DNA from: Treponema saccharophilum DSM 2985
GTDB lineage: Bacteria; Spirochaetota; Spirochaetia; Treponematales; Treponemataceae
Assembly (NCBI RefSeq): GCF_000255555.1
Contig: NZ_AGRW01000055.1
Location: 124,001-188,000, forward strand
Length of the DNA: 64,000 bases
Direction: 5' to 3'
Both the position numbers and the translations under genes were made by a program. Shown piece by piece: positions 39,073-47,465 of the stretch. The notes below the pieces were generated by a model that was not told the DNA's origin, did not search any database, and worked only from the letters and a program-made list of their open reading frames with translations. Position 1 is the stretch's first letter. Each line of letters begins with the position of its first letter.

Positions 39073-40287
39073 ATGAAAAAAGTTCTATCTTTAATCTTTC
39101 ATCTTTCCATTTTCATTTTTTCCCTCGCCTCCCAGGAAGTGAAGTTTTCAGGCGAAGCAGGGAGTTTTTGGGCGGGCGCAATTCGCTCGAAAAACCGCGG
39201 GGATTTCGTCTTAGGCGACACGTACCTGAACGGAAAATTCGAAGCTTTTTACAACAAATCTTCTGCGTATGCGGAAGGGCGTGCAGGATTCGATGAAACT
39301 GAAAACAAAACGTATGCAGAACTAAAAGAAATCTACCTCGACTACACGACGGACTTTTGGTCTCTCCGCGCAGGCAGGCAAAAGGCTGCATGGGGAAAGG
39401 CGGACGGAATCGACATTGTGAATGTACTCTGCCCCAAAGATTATTCTTCCACCCGCGCCCTTTTTGACGACGAGTATTTTGCAATCGACTCGGTGCGTTT
39501 TTCGCTCAACAAAGGAAATCTTTCCCTCGACGCATATTTCATTCCGATTTTTACGGCGGCAGAATTGCCAAAAGAGCAAAAAGCGCAACTTTCTTCTATC
39601 GAATTGCCCGAAAAGAACATAAAAAACACTGAATACGCGCTAAAACTTTCGGGCTATTTTTCACGATTCGACATTTCGCTTTACGGCTTTTACGGCTGGG
39701 AAGACATGCCGTTTCTGGATTATGCGCCAAAAATCGAAAACGGAACGCAGACAGAAATCGAAATCAACGCCGAATACAAAAAAATGGCGATGTTTGGCGC
39801 AGATGCCGCTATTCCGATTGGCGAAACTGTCCTGCGCCTTGAAGGAGCATTTTTCCCGAAAAGACATTTTCAAACCGCTGCGCAAAAAATACTTTCCGGC
39901 GGCGAAAACACCGAAGAGCACAACAATCTCGCAGCCCTTGCAGGTCTTGATTGGATGAGAGAAGGCTGGACGTTCACCGCACAGTATTTCTGCGACAGTC
40001 TTTTTGGCGAAACAGAAAATCTTGAGCGCACAAGAAAATTCGAGCACGGAACAACTCTCAGCATTTCAAAATCGCTTTTATCGGAGACGCTCAAACTTTC
40101 TGCTTCAGGCGTTCTTATGCTGAAGGATTTTGACAGCGCAATCGAACTTTCTGGCGAATACAGCTTTTCCGATTCAATTTTTCTTGAACTCGGCGGCTAC
40201 ATTTTTAACGAAGGCAAAGAAACGGGCACTTACGGCAAATACAAAGACTACTCAAGCATTTACCTCAAAGCGCGGTACGTTTTTTAG
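39073..40287 (+). CDS. Predicted outer-membrane beta-barrel protein (DUF1302-like)
   Basis: Encodes 404 residues with an AGAGG site. The signal peptide ends near SLASQ. The rest is long alternating strands with aromatic residues at girdle positions, and the last residue is Phe preceded by a strand (SIYLKARYVF), the standard signal for outer-membrane assembly. The segment WSLRAGRQKAAWGKADGID resembles DUF1302-type barrels that sit beside RND and LolA-like genes. It may form the outer-membrane exit for the exporter. Confidence 0.75.
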   Translation: MKKVLSLIFHLSIFIFSLASQEVKFSGEAGSFWAGAIRSKNRGDFVLGDTYLNGKFEAFYNKSSAYAEGRAGFDETENKTYAELKEIYLDYTTDFWSLRAGRQKAAWGKADGIDIVNVLCPKDYSSTRALFDDEYFAIDSVRFSLNKGNLSLDAYFIPIFTAAELPKEQKAQLSSIELPEKNIKNTEYALKLSGYFSRFDISLYGFYGWEDMPFLDYAPKIENGTQTEIEINAEYKKMAMFGADAAIPIGETVLRLEGAFFPKRHFQTAAQKILSGGENTEEHNNLAALAGLDWMREGWTFTAQYFCDSLFGETENLERTRKFEHGTTLSISKSLLSETLKLSASGVLMLKDFDSAIELSGEYSFSDSIFLELGGYIFNEGKETGTYGKYKDYSSIYLKARYVF

Positions 40288-40320
40288 AAAGCAAAATTAC
40301 ACAGTTACGGAGGAAATCAA

Positions 40321-42123
40321 ATGTCGCAAAAACAAAAATCCCCGCTCTCACGCCTCTTGGCTTATGCGGGAAATTACAAAGCCCTCACCATTATCGGGCT
40401 TTTTCTTTCGGCTGTGGCGCAGGTCGCTGGAATGGTGCCGTTCATCTCTGTGTGGCTGGTCGTGCGGGACTTAATCAGCGTGGCTCCGAATTTTGGCGAG
40501 GCGCACGACATTATCCGCTACGGCTGGATTGCGTTTGCTTCTGCAACTGGCGGAATCCTCATCTATTTTTTTGCGCTCATGTGCACTCATCTTGCGGCGT
40601 TCAGGACTGCCTCGAACATCAGAAAGCAGGGAATCGCCCATTTGATGAAGACCTCGTTCGGATTTTTCGATTCGAACGGCTCCGGGCTTTTGCGCAACAA
40701 ACTCGACAACGGAGCGAGCGAAACGGAAACGCTTCTTGCGCACAATCTTGCGGACATCTCCGGAACGGCGGCAATGTTCATTTCCACAGTCGTTTTGATG
40801 TTCGTCTTCGACTGGAAAATGGGAGCAGCCTGTCTTCTTTCGGTTGTGATTTCAATTCTTATGCTCTGCACGATGATGGGCGGAAAAAACGCGAAGCTCA
40901 TGCTGATTTACCAAGGCGCACAGGACGAAATGGCAAAGGCGGGAACTGAATACGTCCGCGGAATCCCTGTCGTAAAAGTCTTTCAGCAGACCGTTTATTC
41001 GTTCCGCTCTTTTAAGGAATCAATCGAAAAATACAGCAAACGCGCGGAAGAATACACAGACGGAGTTTGCCGGCTTCCTCAGTCGGTGAACCTGACCGTT
41101 ACGGAAGGCGTTTTCATTTTTTTGATTCCGGCTGCCCTTCTGATTGCCCCAAAAGCACTTTCAGGCGGAACTTTTGCTGAATTTTTGACGGATTTTGCTT
41201 TTTATGCCGTCTTCAGCGCAATCATTTCCACTGCCCTTGCCAGAATCATGTTCGCTTCAAGCGGCACTCTTCTTGCGAAAACCGCCCTTGCTCGAATTGA
41301 CACGGTGATGAACGCTCCGGTTTTGCCACAGAGCGAAAACCCGAAAGTGCCAAACGACAACAGCATTGAATTCGAGAATGTGACCTTTACCTACGACGGA
41401 AGCGAAAGTCCAGCCCTTTCAAATGTCTCGTTCAAAGCCCAGAGCGGCGAGACTATCGCCTTGGTTGGAGAAAGCGGCGGCGGAAAAACGACTCTCGCAA
41501 GCCTTATCCCGCGCTTTTGGGATGTTCAGGGCGGTGAAGTAAAAATCGGCGGCGTGAATGTTAAGGAAATCAGCCAGAAAGTTTTGATGGAAAAGATTTC
41601 GTTCGTCTTCCAGAACTCACGCCTTTTTAAGACTTCGATTTTCGAAAACGTGCGTGTTGCCCGGCCAAATGCAAGCCGTGAGGAAGTGCTTCTGGCGTTA
41701 AAAGAAGCGCAGTGCGAGGACATCATCAAAAATCTTCCTGACGGAATCGACACCGTAATCGGAAGCAAGGGAACATATCTTTCAGGCGGAGAGCAGCAGC
41801 GGATTGCACTTGCCAGAGCCATCTTGAAGGACGCGCCTATTGTCGTTCTTGACGAAGCAACGGCATTTGCCGACCCGGAAAACGAAGAGCTGATTCATGC
41901 GGCTCTAAAAAGGCTGACCAAAGGAAAAACCGTCGTGATGATTGCGCACCGGCTTTCCACGGTCGTTGGGGCAGACAAAATCCTCGTTCTTGCAGGCGGA
42001 AAAATAATCGAAAGCGGCACGCACGAAGAACTCAAAAACGCAGGCGGAACTTACGCAAAAATGTGGGCGGACTACAACAAAGCCGCAGAATGGAAAATCG
42101 AAAACGCTTTGTCAGAATTTTGA
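40321..42123 (+). CDS. ABC half-transporter (permease plus ATPase), first of pair
   Basis: Encodes 600 residues with a GGAGG site. An N-terminal six-helix exporter domain (about residues 20-320) is followed by an ATPase with Walker A GESGGGKTT (about 385), signature LSGGEQQR (about 490), Walker B IVVLDEAT (about 510) and the His switch in MIAHRLS. It pairs with the second half-transporter 140 bases downstream and probably forms a heterodimer. The exported compound is not known. Fifth gene in the methyltransferase-RND operon. Confidence 0.92.
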   Translation: MSQKQKSPLSRLLAYAGNYKALTIIGLFLSAVAQVAGMVPFISVWLVVRDLISVAPNFGEAHDIIRYGWIAFASATGGILIYFFALMCTHLAAFRTASNIRKQGIAHLMKTSFGFFDSNGSGLLRNKLDNGASETETLLAHNLADISGTAAMFISTVVLMFVFDWKMGAACLLSVVISILMLCTMMGGKNAKLMLIYQGAQDEMAKAGTEYVRGIPVVKVFQQTVYSFRSFKESIEKYSKRAEEYTDGVCRLPQSVNLTVTEGVFIFLIPAALLIAPKALSGGTFAEFLTDFAFYAVFSAIISTALARIMFASSGTLLAKTALARIDTVMNAPVLPQSENPKVPNDNSIEFENVTFTYDGSESPALSNVSFKAQSGETIALVGESGGGKTTLASLIPRFWDVQGGEVKIGGVNVKEISQKVLMEKISFVFQNSRLFKTSIFENVRVARPNASREEVLLALKEAQCEDIIKNLPDGIDTVIGSKGTYLSGGEQQRIALARAILKDAPIVVLDEATAFADPENEELIHAALKRLTKGKTVVMIAHRLSTVVGADKILVLAGGKIIESGTHEELKNAGGTYAKMWADYNKAAEWKIENALSEF

Positions 42124-42130
42124 CTTCTAG

Positions 42131-42201
42131 TGTCATTCCGAACTTAATTCGGAATCTATGCACGCTGAAGACATGGATGCTGAATCAAGTTCAGCATGAC
42201 A
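42131..42201. repeat. GTCAT-class cloverleaf palindrome between the ABC genes
   Basis: Outer stem TGTCAT / ATGACA encloses three hairpins without unpaired junction bases: TCCGAA-CTTAA-TTCGGA, ATCTATG-11 bases-CATGGAT, GCTGAA-TCAAG-TTCAGC. Loops one and three are complementary at four of five positions. Repeats with GTCAT ends and hairpins of this kind are widespread in bacteria. Confidence 0.9.
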
Positions 42202-42263
42202 CCAAGAAAAACATCAAAATCAATCGTTTTTACAGACATAGCCATTAAAAAGGAGACAGAAAA

Positions 42264-44006
42264 ATGTTCGGGGAAAAATTCAAAAGAAAATACGCGCTTT
42301 CAGACAAAGGCGTTTCAAACACAAAAAGAGGGATGTTCTGGACGATTATCGTGAACCTTGTCGTCATGGGCGGAATGGGAATCCTCTATTTTCTGATGGA
42401 AGGATTTATGAAAGCCCATACAGGTGGCGAAGCTCTTCCAAAACCGGCATTTTTCCTTGCGCTGATTCTGGGATTCGTCGTCCTCTCGCTTTTGACGCAC
42501 ATTCAGCAGTACCGTTCGACTTACGGCCTGGTTTACGACGAAATCAAGGACATGAGAATCGGGATTGCCGAGCGGCTCCGAAAGCTGCCCCTTTCGTTTT
42601 TCGGAAAGCGTGATTTGGCGGATTTGACAGAGACGATTATGAGCGACGTGAACCGCATGGAGCATGTCTGGTCGCACGTCTTAGGCTATCTCTACGGCTC
42701 CTATGTTTCGACTGCGATTGTTGCGGTCATGCTTGCCGTTTTTGACTGGCGGCTTATGATTTCATGCCTCTGGGGAGTTCCGGTTGCGTTTGCACTTTTG
42801 TTTGGCTCTCGAAAAATGGCAAAGCGGAATGCTGAAAAAACAAAAAAAGCGAGCCTTGCCGTCTCCGACACCATGCAGGAAACAATCGAAAATCTCCGGG
42901 AAATCCACGCGACAAACCAGGAAGAAAAATTCCTTTCAGAAGTGGACAGGACGATTGATTTTCAGGAAAAGACGCTGATTTCTGGCGAGCTTGCCACAGG
43001 AATCTTCGTGAACGCGGCGAGCGTCATCATGCGTCTCGGTGTCGCCACGACGATTCTCACAGGCGCGAATCTCATCCTTTCCGGGCAAGTTGATTTTATG
43101 ACGCTCTTCATGTTCCTGCTCGTGATTACGCGAGTGTACGCTCCTTTTGACCAGAGCCTTGCCCTGATTGCGGAAGTGTTCATGTCGGAAGTGTCGGCCG
43201 AGCGTCTCATGGAAATCTACGACACAAAAACTGCCGGCGGAAAAAGTGAATTCAAGCCAGCCGGTCACAACATCGTTTTTGACAATGTTTCATTCTCCTA
43301 TTCCGACGGAAAAGTTCTGGACGGCGTTTCGTTCACCGCAAAGGAAGGCGAAGTCACCGCTCTCGTTGGAGAAAGCGGAAGCGGAAAATCAACCTGCGCA
43401 CGGCTTGCAGCACGACTTTGGGACGCGGACAGCGGAAAAATCACCGTGGGCGGAATCGACATAGACACAATCGAACCAGAAACGCTTTTGACAGATTACT
43501 CGATGGTCTTTCAGGACGTAGTTCTTTTTGACGACACCGTTATGGAAAACATTAGGCTCGGAAAACACGGCGCGACGGACGAAGAAGTCATGCAGGCGGC
43601 TCGGGCTGCAAACTGCGACGAGTTCGTGCAGAAACTTAGCGACGGCTACAACACAAAAATCGGCGAGAATGGCACCAAACTTTCAGGCGGCGAGCGGCAG
43701 AGAATCTCAATCGCCCGCGCCCTTCTCAAAAACGCGCCGATTGTACTTTTGGACGAAGCCACCGCCTCCCTTGATGTTGAAAACGAAAGCAAAGTGCAGT
43801 CGGCGCTTTCACGCCTCTTGAAAGGCAAAACCGTCCTCGTCATCGCCCACCGAATGCGCACCGTAGAAAACGCGGACAAAATCGTAGTCTTGAAAGATGG
43901 AAAAGTCGCCGAACAAGGAAGCCCAAGCCAGTTGAAAGCAAAAGAAGGTTCGCTTTTCGTAAAAATGCACGACTTGCAGGCAAAAGAAGCCAGGTGGAGC
44001 GTGTAG
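42264..44006 (+). CDS. ABC half-transporter (permease plus ATPase), second of pair
   Basis: Encodes 580 residues with an AAGGAG site. Six-helix exporter domain, then an ATPase with Walker A GESGSGKST (about residue 373), signature LSGGERQR (about 478), Walker B IVLLDEAT (about 500) and the His switch in VIAHRMR. The gene follows the first half-transporter behind a cloverleaf repeat, and the two probably form a heterodimeric exporter. It is the last gene of the operon; a shared hairpin terminator follows at 44031. Confidence 0.92.
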   Translation: MFGEKFKRKYALSDKGVSNTKRGMFWTIIVNLVVMGGMGILYFLMEGFMKAHTGGEALPKPAFFLALILGFVVLSLLTHIQQYRSTYGLVYDEIKDMRIGIAERLRKLPLSFFGKRDLADLTETIMSDVNRMEHVWSHVLGYLYGSYVSTAIVAVMLAVFDWRLMISCLWGVPVAFALLFGSRKMAKRNAEKTKKASLAVSDTMQETIENLREIHATNQEEKFLSEVDRTIDFQEKTLISGELATGIFVNAASVIMRLGVATTILTGANLILSGQVDFMTLFMFLLVITRVYAPFDQSLALIAEVFMSEVSAERLMEIYDTKTAGGKSEFKPAGHNIVFDNVSFSYSDGKVLDGVSFTAKEGEVTALVGESGSGKSTCARLAARLWDADSGKITVGGIDIDTIEPETLLTDYSMVFQDVVLFDDTVMENIRLGKHGATDEEVMQAARAANCDEFVQKLSDGYNTKIGENGTKLSGGERQRISIARALLKNAPIVLLDEATASLDVENESKVQSALSRLLKGKTVLVIAHRMRTVENADKIVVLKDGKVAEQGSPSQLKAKEGSLFVKMHDLQAKEARWSV

Positions 44007-44024
44007 GGAAGTCCTGAAAAGATT

Positions 44025-44063
44025 AAAAAAATACGCCAGCCCCCAATCAAGGAACTGGCGTAT
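44025..44063. terminator. Bidirectional terminator, ACGCCAG type
   Basis: Stem ATACGCCAG / CTGGCGTAT with a 15-base loop; six A precede it, so it works as a terminator on the minus strand (behind the helicase gene), and its stem also ends the ABC operon. A close copy at 46709-46741 lies at the other end of the helicase gene. Confidence 0.8.
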
Positions 44064-44141
44064 ATTCCCATCACAATGATTTTGCGTTAGCAAAATCGAA
44101 TCCGTGTGGCAATATTAGCTAAAATTCAGAAACTAGCACCC

Positions 44142-46670
44142 TCACGGTCGTTTTTGATTCACCGTAAGTCCAGATATTCTTTTTAGTTCATTAACAAAGT
44201 AGCTGGATTCTTCTTTTACATGAGCAATATACAAATTATCTTTTGCACGGGTCATAGCGACATAGAACAAGCGTCGTTCTTCCTGATATAAATCTTTTTT
44301 CTCCTCGTCTTCCTCAATATCGTATGGTGCGACGTGCGGAATAAAATGGTCGTTGACATCAAGTATAATTACATTCTTGAATTCTAGACCTTTCGCACTA
44401 TGAATCGTAGACAATGTTAATAAAGATTCTTTATTGGGATTTTCACTGCAATCTTTGATTTTATCTTTTAAAAACGTGCGATAATTTCCAAATTCGGAAA
44501 TATGCTTAATATGGTTTGCTAGATTTTTCAAAACACTATAAGCCATTTCATCTTTATTTTCTGTAATTTCATGTATGTATTCAACCACATCAGCAGGTTT
44601 GTCAGCAATTTGAGCTATATATTCTATGTGGTCTGCAAATTTATATCCCTTACGATTATAACTGCCACATATAGCCTCAAGGACTGTTTTTCTCGTATTT
44701 CTAGCGTACTTTGCTATGTTCTGCGCAGCTTCTTTTTTGTATTTTGCATCAGGAATTTTATAATATATTTTTAAGAAAGTTTCCGTATCATACGGATTCG
44801 TTGCAAGTTTTATGAAATTATCAACATCAGAAACAAATTTATTCGTGAAGAATGTCGTTGAATTTTGAAGCAATCGAAACGGAATATTATTCTCAAAAAG
44901 CATTGCAATTAGACAGATTCCACAATCAGAATCGCGATACAATATTGCAGTGTCTTCATTAATATTACAGCAAAAACGAGAATAGATTTTTTGATATTCC
45001 TCATCACGATTGTTATACGAAATCAGTTTTACACTACCGCCTTTGCCTCTGCTCGAAATAATAGATTTTTTATGTCGCATGGAATTTCTTGCGACGAACC
45101 GATTCGCCAAGTCTGTAATTTCACTATTCGAGCGATAATTCACCTCCATCCGCAAAATATACGGATTGCGGTATATATTTTCAAAATTCGTCAATGCTCT
45201 AGGAAATGCACCTCTAAATGAATAAATGCTTTGGTCTTCGTCACCTACCATAAAAATATGGTCACCAGAGATTAAGTGCAGTAATTCATGCTGTTTTTTT
45301 GAAGTATCCTGAGCCTCATCTACGCATATATAAGGGTATCTATTCTTGCAATAATTCAATATTTCAAGGTGCTTTTTCAAAACACTGACGGCATAACGAA
45401 TTTGGTCATCAAAATCCATTCTTTTTATATTCTTCAAACTATCGTTGTACCGTTCATAAATCTGCTTAAAATTTGGAACTAGCGATTTCATAGATTCAAT
45501 ATCAATGCCGTTTTTCATTCGTGTTATATCGACCGAAAGCTGTTTTATTACATCTTCCGTTGGAAATTCTTTATCAGTATTTATTTCGAGGAATATAGCA
45601 CGTAACAACTTTGTCCTATCATTTTCGTCTATTATGCCGAACATCTTTTTTTTACTAAAAGACGAATTTTCGTAATATTTCAGTACTTCATAAGAGAAAG
45701 CATTTATTGTCTTAAAACTTACACCTTTTACAATATCACCAAATAAATCGACAGCACGCTTTTTCATTTCACTGGCCGCTTTCGTTGTATAAGTCAATGC
45801 CAAAATTGATAGAGGAGAAATGTGCCTGCAAATCACCATATATCCAATGCGAGCGATAAGAACTGTTGTCTTACCACTGCCTGGTACAGCAAGTAGCAGG
45901 TTTGCTCCGGTTACAGTTTGTACAGCTCTTTCTTGTTGAGGGTTAAGAGTAATATTGTATTTTTTCTTAAAATCTAAATATGCTATATTCTGTTTTAAAT
46001 CTTTATGTTCAGGATTTGGATAATTTCCGTTTGAATCTTTTAAACTCGCCAAGAAATCAGAAACAGACACCTTTTTTGCAAGAAAATTTTCAAAACCCTT
46101 CTCAGATATTTTTTTTATGCGCCACAATTCGCTTTCTGAAATCTGAAAATACACTTCTACGCCATCAAATCTATCTGCGTCCGTAAAAGTGTCGAAAGTA
46201 TGTTTCGGCTGATTCCAAATAACATTGATATCATCATTCTCTTCATTGACTGAAAATTTTACATCTTGATAATCGAAAACCCAAATTACTTTGTTGCCCA
46301 ATTCAGAATAAAATGAATTGCGATTTGAAAATTTTTCAGAACTCAAAGGACTATGCTGAAACTCCAATACTGTTCGGAGAACCATAACATCAGCACGATG
46401 CTTTATTTCTCCTAAAGTTAGACAGATTTCTTGATTATCTATAGGAAATTTTTCCTGCCATTTTCTATGCCAATCAGAATCATTAGCAATACGGTCATAA
46501 CTCCATGAATCGCTGCATAATGCATATTTTTCATGGGCAAAATGGTGTCGGCGTACATCACCTTTTCGAACAACAAGAGGACTTTTACAATATGGACAGA
46601 AATATTTTTCTCTTATCACACAATCATCAATATGAACTCTCGAAAAATTACTATCAAATGCAATATACAC
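44142..46670 (-). CDS. CoiA-type nuclease fused to UvrD-like SF1 helicase
   Basis: Encodes 842 residues. The GTG at 46670 is chosen because GGGAGG precedes it by 7 bases; a TTG two codons earlier lies on the ribosome site. Residues about 1-190 match the competence protein CoiA: a zinc finger CPYCKSPLVVRKGDVRRHHF with the partner His following, and a restriction-like nuclease core HRADVM ... LEFQHSPLS (Asp, Glu and Gln at about 94, 103 and 105). From about residue 235 a UvrD/Rep helicase follows: LNPQQERAVQ, Walker A AVPGSGKT, YICVDEAQD, GDEDQSIYSFRGA, and STIHSAKGLEF and YVAMTRAKD near the end. A helicase-nuclease fusion of this type suggests DNA defence or repair. The DNA is AT-rich, and the gene stands next to a PBECR4-like nuclease. 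Confidence 0.85.
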   Translation of the reverse strand: MYIAFDSNFSRVHIDDCVIREKYFCPYCKSPLVVRKGDVRRHHFAHEKYALCSDSWSYDRIANDSDWHRKWQEKFPIDNQEICLTLGEIKHRADVMVLRTVLEFQHSPLSSEKFSNRNSFYSELGNKVIWVFDYQDVKFSVNEENDDINVIWNQPKHTFDTFTDADRFDGVEVYFQISESELWRIKKISEKGFENFLAKKVSVSDFLASLKDSNGNYPNPEHKDLKQNIAYLDFKKKYNITLNPQQERAVQTVTGANLLLAVPGSGKTTVLIARIGYMVICRHISPLSILALTYTTKAASEMKKRAVDLFGDIVKGVSFKTINAFSYEVLKYYENSSFSKKKMFGIIDENDRTKLLRAIFLEINTDKEFPTEDVIKQLSVDITRMKNGIDIESMKSLVPNFKQIYERYNDSLKNIKRMDFDDQIRYAVSVLKKHLEILNYCKNRYPYICVDEAQDTSKKQHELLHLISGDHIFMVGDEDQSIYSFRGAFPRALTNFENIYRNPYILRMEVNYRSNSEITDLANRFVARNSMRHKKSIISSRGKGGSVKLISYNNRDEEYQKIYSRFCCNINEDTAILYRDSDCGICLIAMLFENNIPFRLLQNSTTFFTNKFVSDVDNFIKLATNPYDTETFLKIYYKIPDAKYKKEAAQNIAKYARNTRKTVLEAICGSYNRKGYKFADHIEYIAQIADKPADVVEYIHEITENKDEMAYSVLKNLANHIKHISEFGNYRTFLKDKIKDCSENPNKESLLTLSTIHSAKGLEFKNVIILDVNDHFIPHVAPYDIEEDEEKKDLYQEERRLFYVAMTRAKDNLYIAHVKEESSYFVNELKRISGLTVNQKRP

Positions 46671-46708
46671 AAACAACCTCCCTGTATTTCAATCAGAACC
46701 TATAAAAC

Positions 46709-46741
46709 AAAAAACGCCAGCCCCCAATCGAGAAACTGGCG
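46709..46741 (-). terminator. Terminator of the PBECR4-like gene, ACGCCAG type
   Basis: Stem CGCCAG / CTGGCG with a loop of about 15 bases, followed on the minus strand by six T. It is a near copy of the hairpin at 44031-44063. Confidence 0.75.
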
Positions 46742-46788
46742 CACATTCTGCCGCTGTGTTGGTTTCGACTGCGCTCAACCACCACCAT

Positions 46789-47229
46789 CTATGATTTTCC
46801 GTTCTTTTCTTTTGAAAGAAAAGTAAAAATGGGCATTTTCGCTATCTCATTCTTCAGAAGAAATTCTGCTTCAATAACTGAGAAAGCTTGTAATGCCGCA
46901 TTATATTTGAAAATCGTATCGTTGCTGTCAAAAATCTGCTCCAGCTTCGGCAAAAGAGAAATCCGCTTTTTTATGGAATCATAATTCCTTGAAGACTCTA
47001 TGTGGCTTGCAGAAATACCGCCAGATTCCAAAAGATTGTAAATTTTTTCCGCTGCGAGTTTTAGTCGTGGCAAATCTGTCAAATGCTGTAATCCGGCAAT
47101 GTGAAAAAAATGTGACTTCTGAAATTCCACATTCAAAGTAATATTCTTGTTTTTCCGCCCACGAATGAACTCATATTCAATATCAAGCAATTTTGCAAAG
47201 GCATTTTGAGCAGCAAGAATATCAAACAA
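46789..47229 (-). CDS. PBECR4-like nuclease domain protein
   Basis: Encodes 146 residues from a TTG start with a GGAGG site 7 bases upstream. The sequence matches the PBECR4 group (phage Barnase-EndoU-ColicinE5-RelE-like nucleases) as I remember it: FDILAAQNAFAKLLDIEYEF, then LNVEFQKSHFFHIAGLQHL, and a C-terminal strand pair ending in IFTFLSKEKNGK. PBECR domains occur in toxins and phage proteins and are thought to act on RNA. The C-terminus looks somewhat short, so it may be truncated. It lies upstream of the helicase gene on the same strand, so the two may be co-expressed. Between them lie 118 bases with a GGTTTCGACTGCGCTCAACC palindrome and a terminator. Confidence 0.65.
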   Translation of the reverse strand: MFDILAAQNAFAKLLDIEYEFIRGRKNKNITLNVEFQKSHFFHIAGLQHLTDLPRLKLAAEKIYNLLESGGISASHIESSRNYDSIKKRISLLPKLEQIFDSNDTIFKYNAALQAFSVIEAEFLLKNEIAKMPIFTFLSKEKNGKS

Positions 47230-47242
47230 ATCTTTCCTCCAT

Positions 47243-47270
47243 AAAAAAAGCCCTGCGCCATTCGCAGAGC
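47243..47270 (-). terminator. Terminator behind pntB
   Basis: Read on the minus strand, stem GCTCTGCG / CGCAGGGC is followed by seven T. It is a near copy of the metE terminator at 2210-2239. It lies about 195 bases past the pntB stop and upstream of the PBECR4-like gene. The bases between 47271 and 47465 contain no convincing gene. Confidence 0.75.
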
Positions 47271-47465
47271 CTTTGTTCCGTTTTCGTTCGGCTTTCGCCT
47301 AGTTCAGATGAGGTCTACGGAAAACCCTTCAGAGGCTGGCAGAATACTGCTTCTGAACACAATACGCTGCTTTCGCCTAACAGACACTCAAGTTGCCTGC
47401 CGCCTTGAATGGCAAGGACTTATTGCATCAATATACGATAAGCCCCTGCAAAAAATCAAGTGCGG

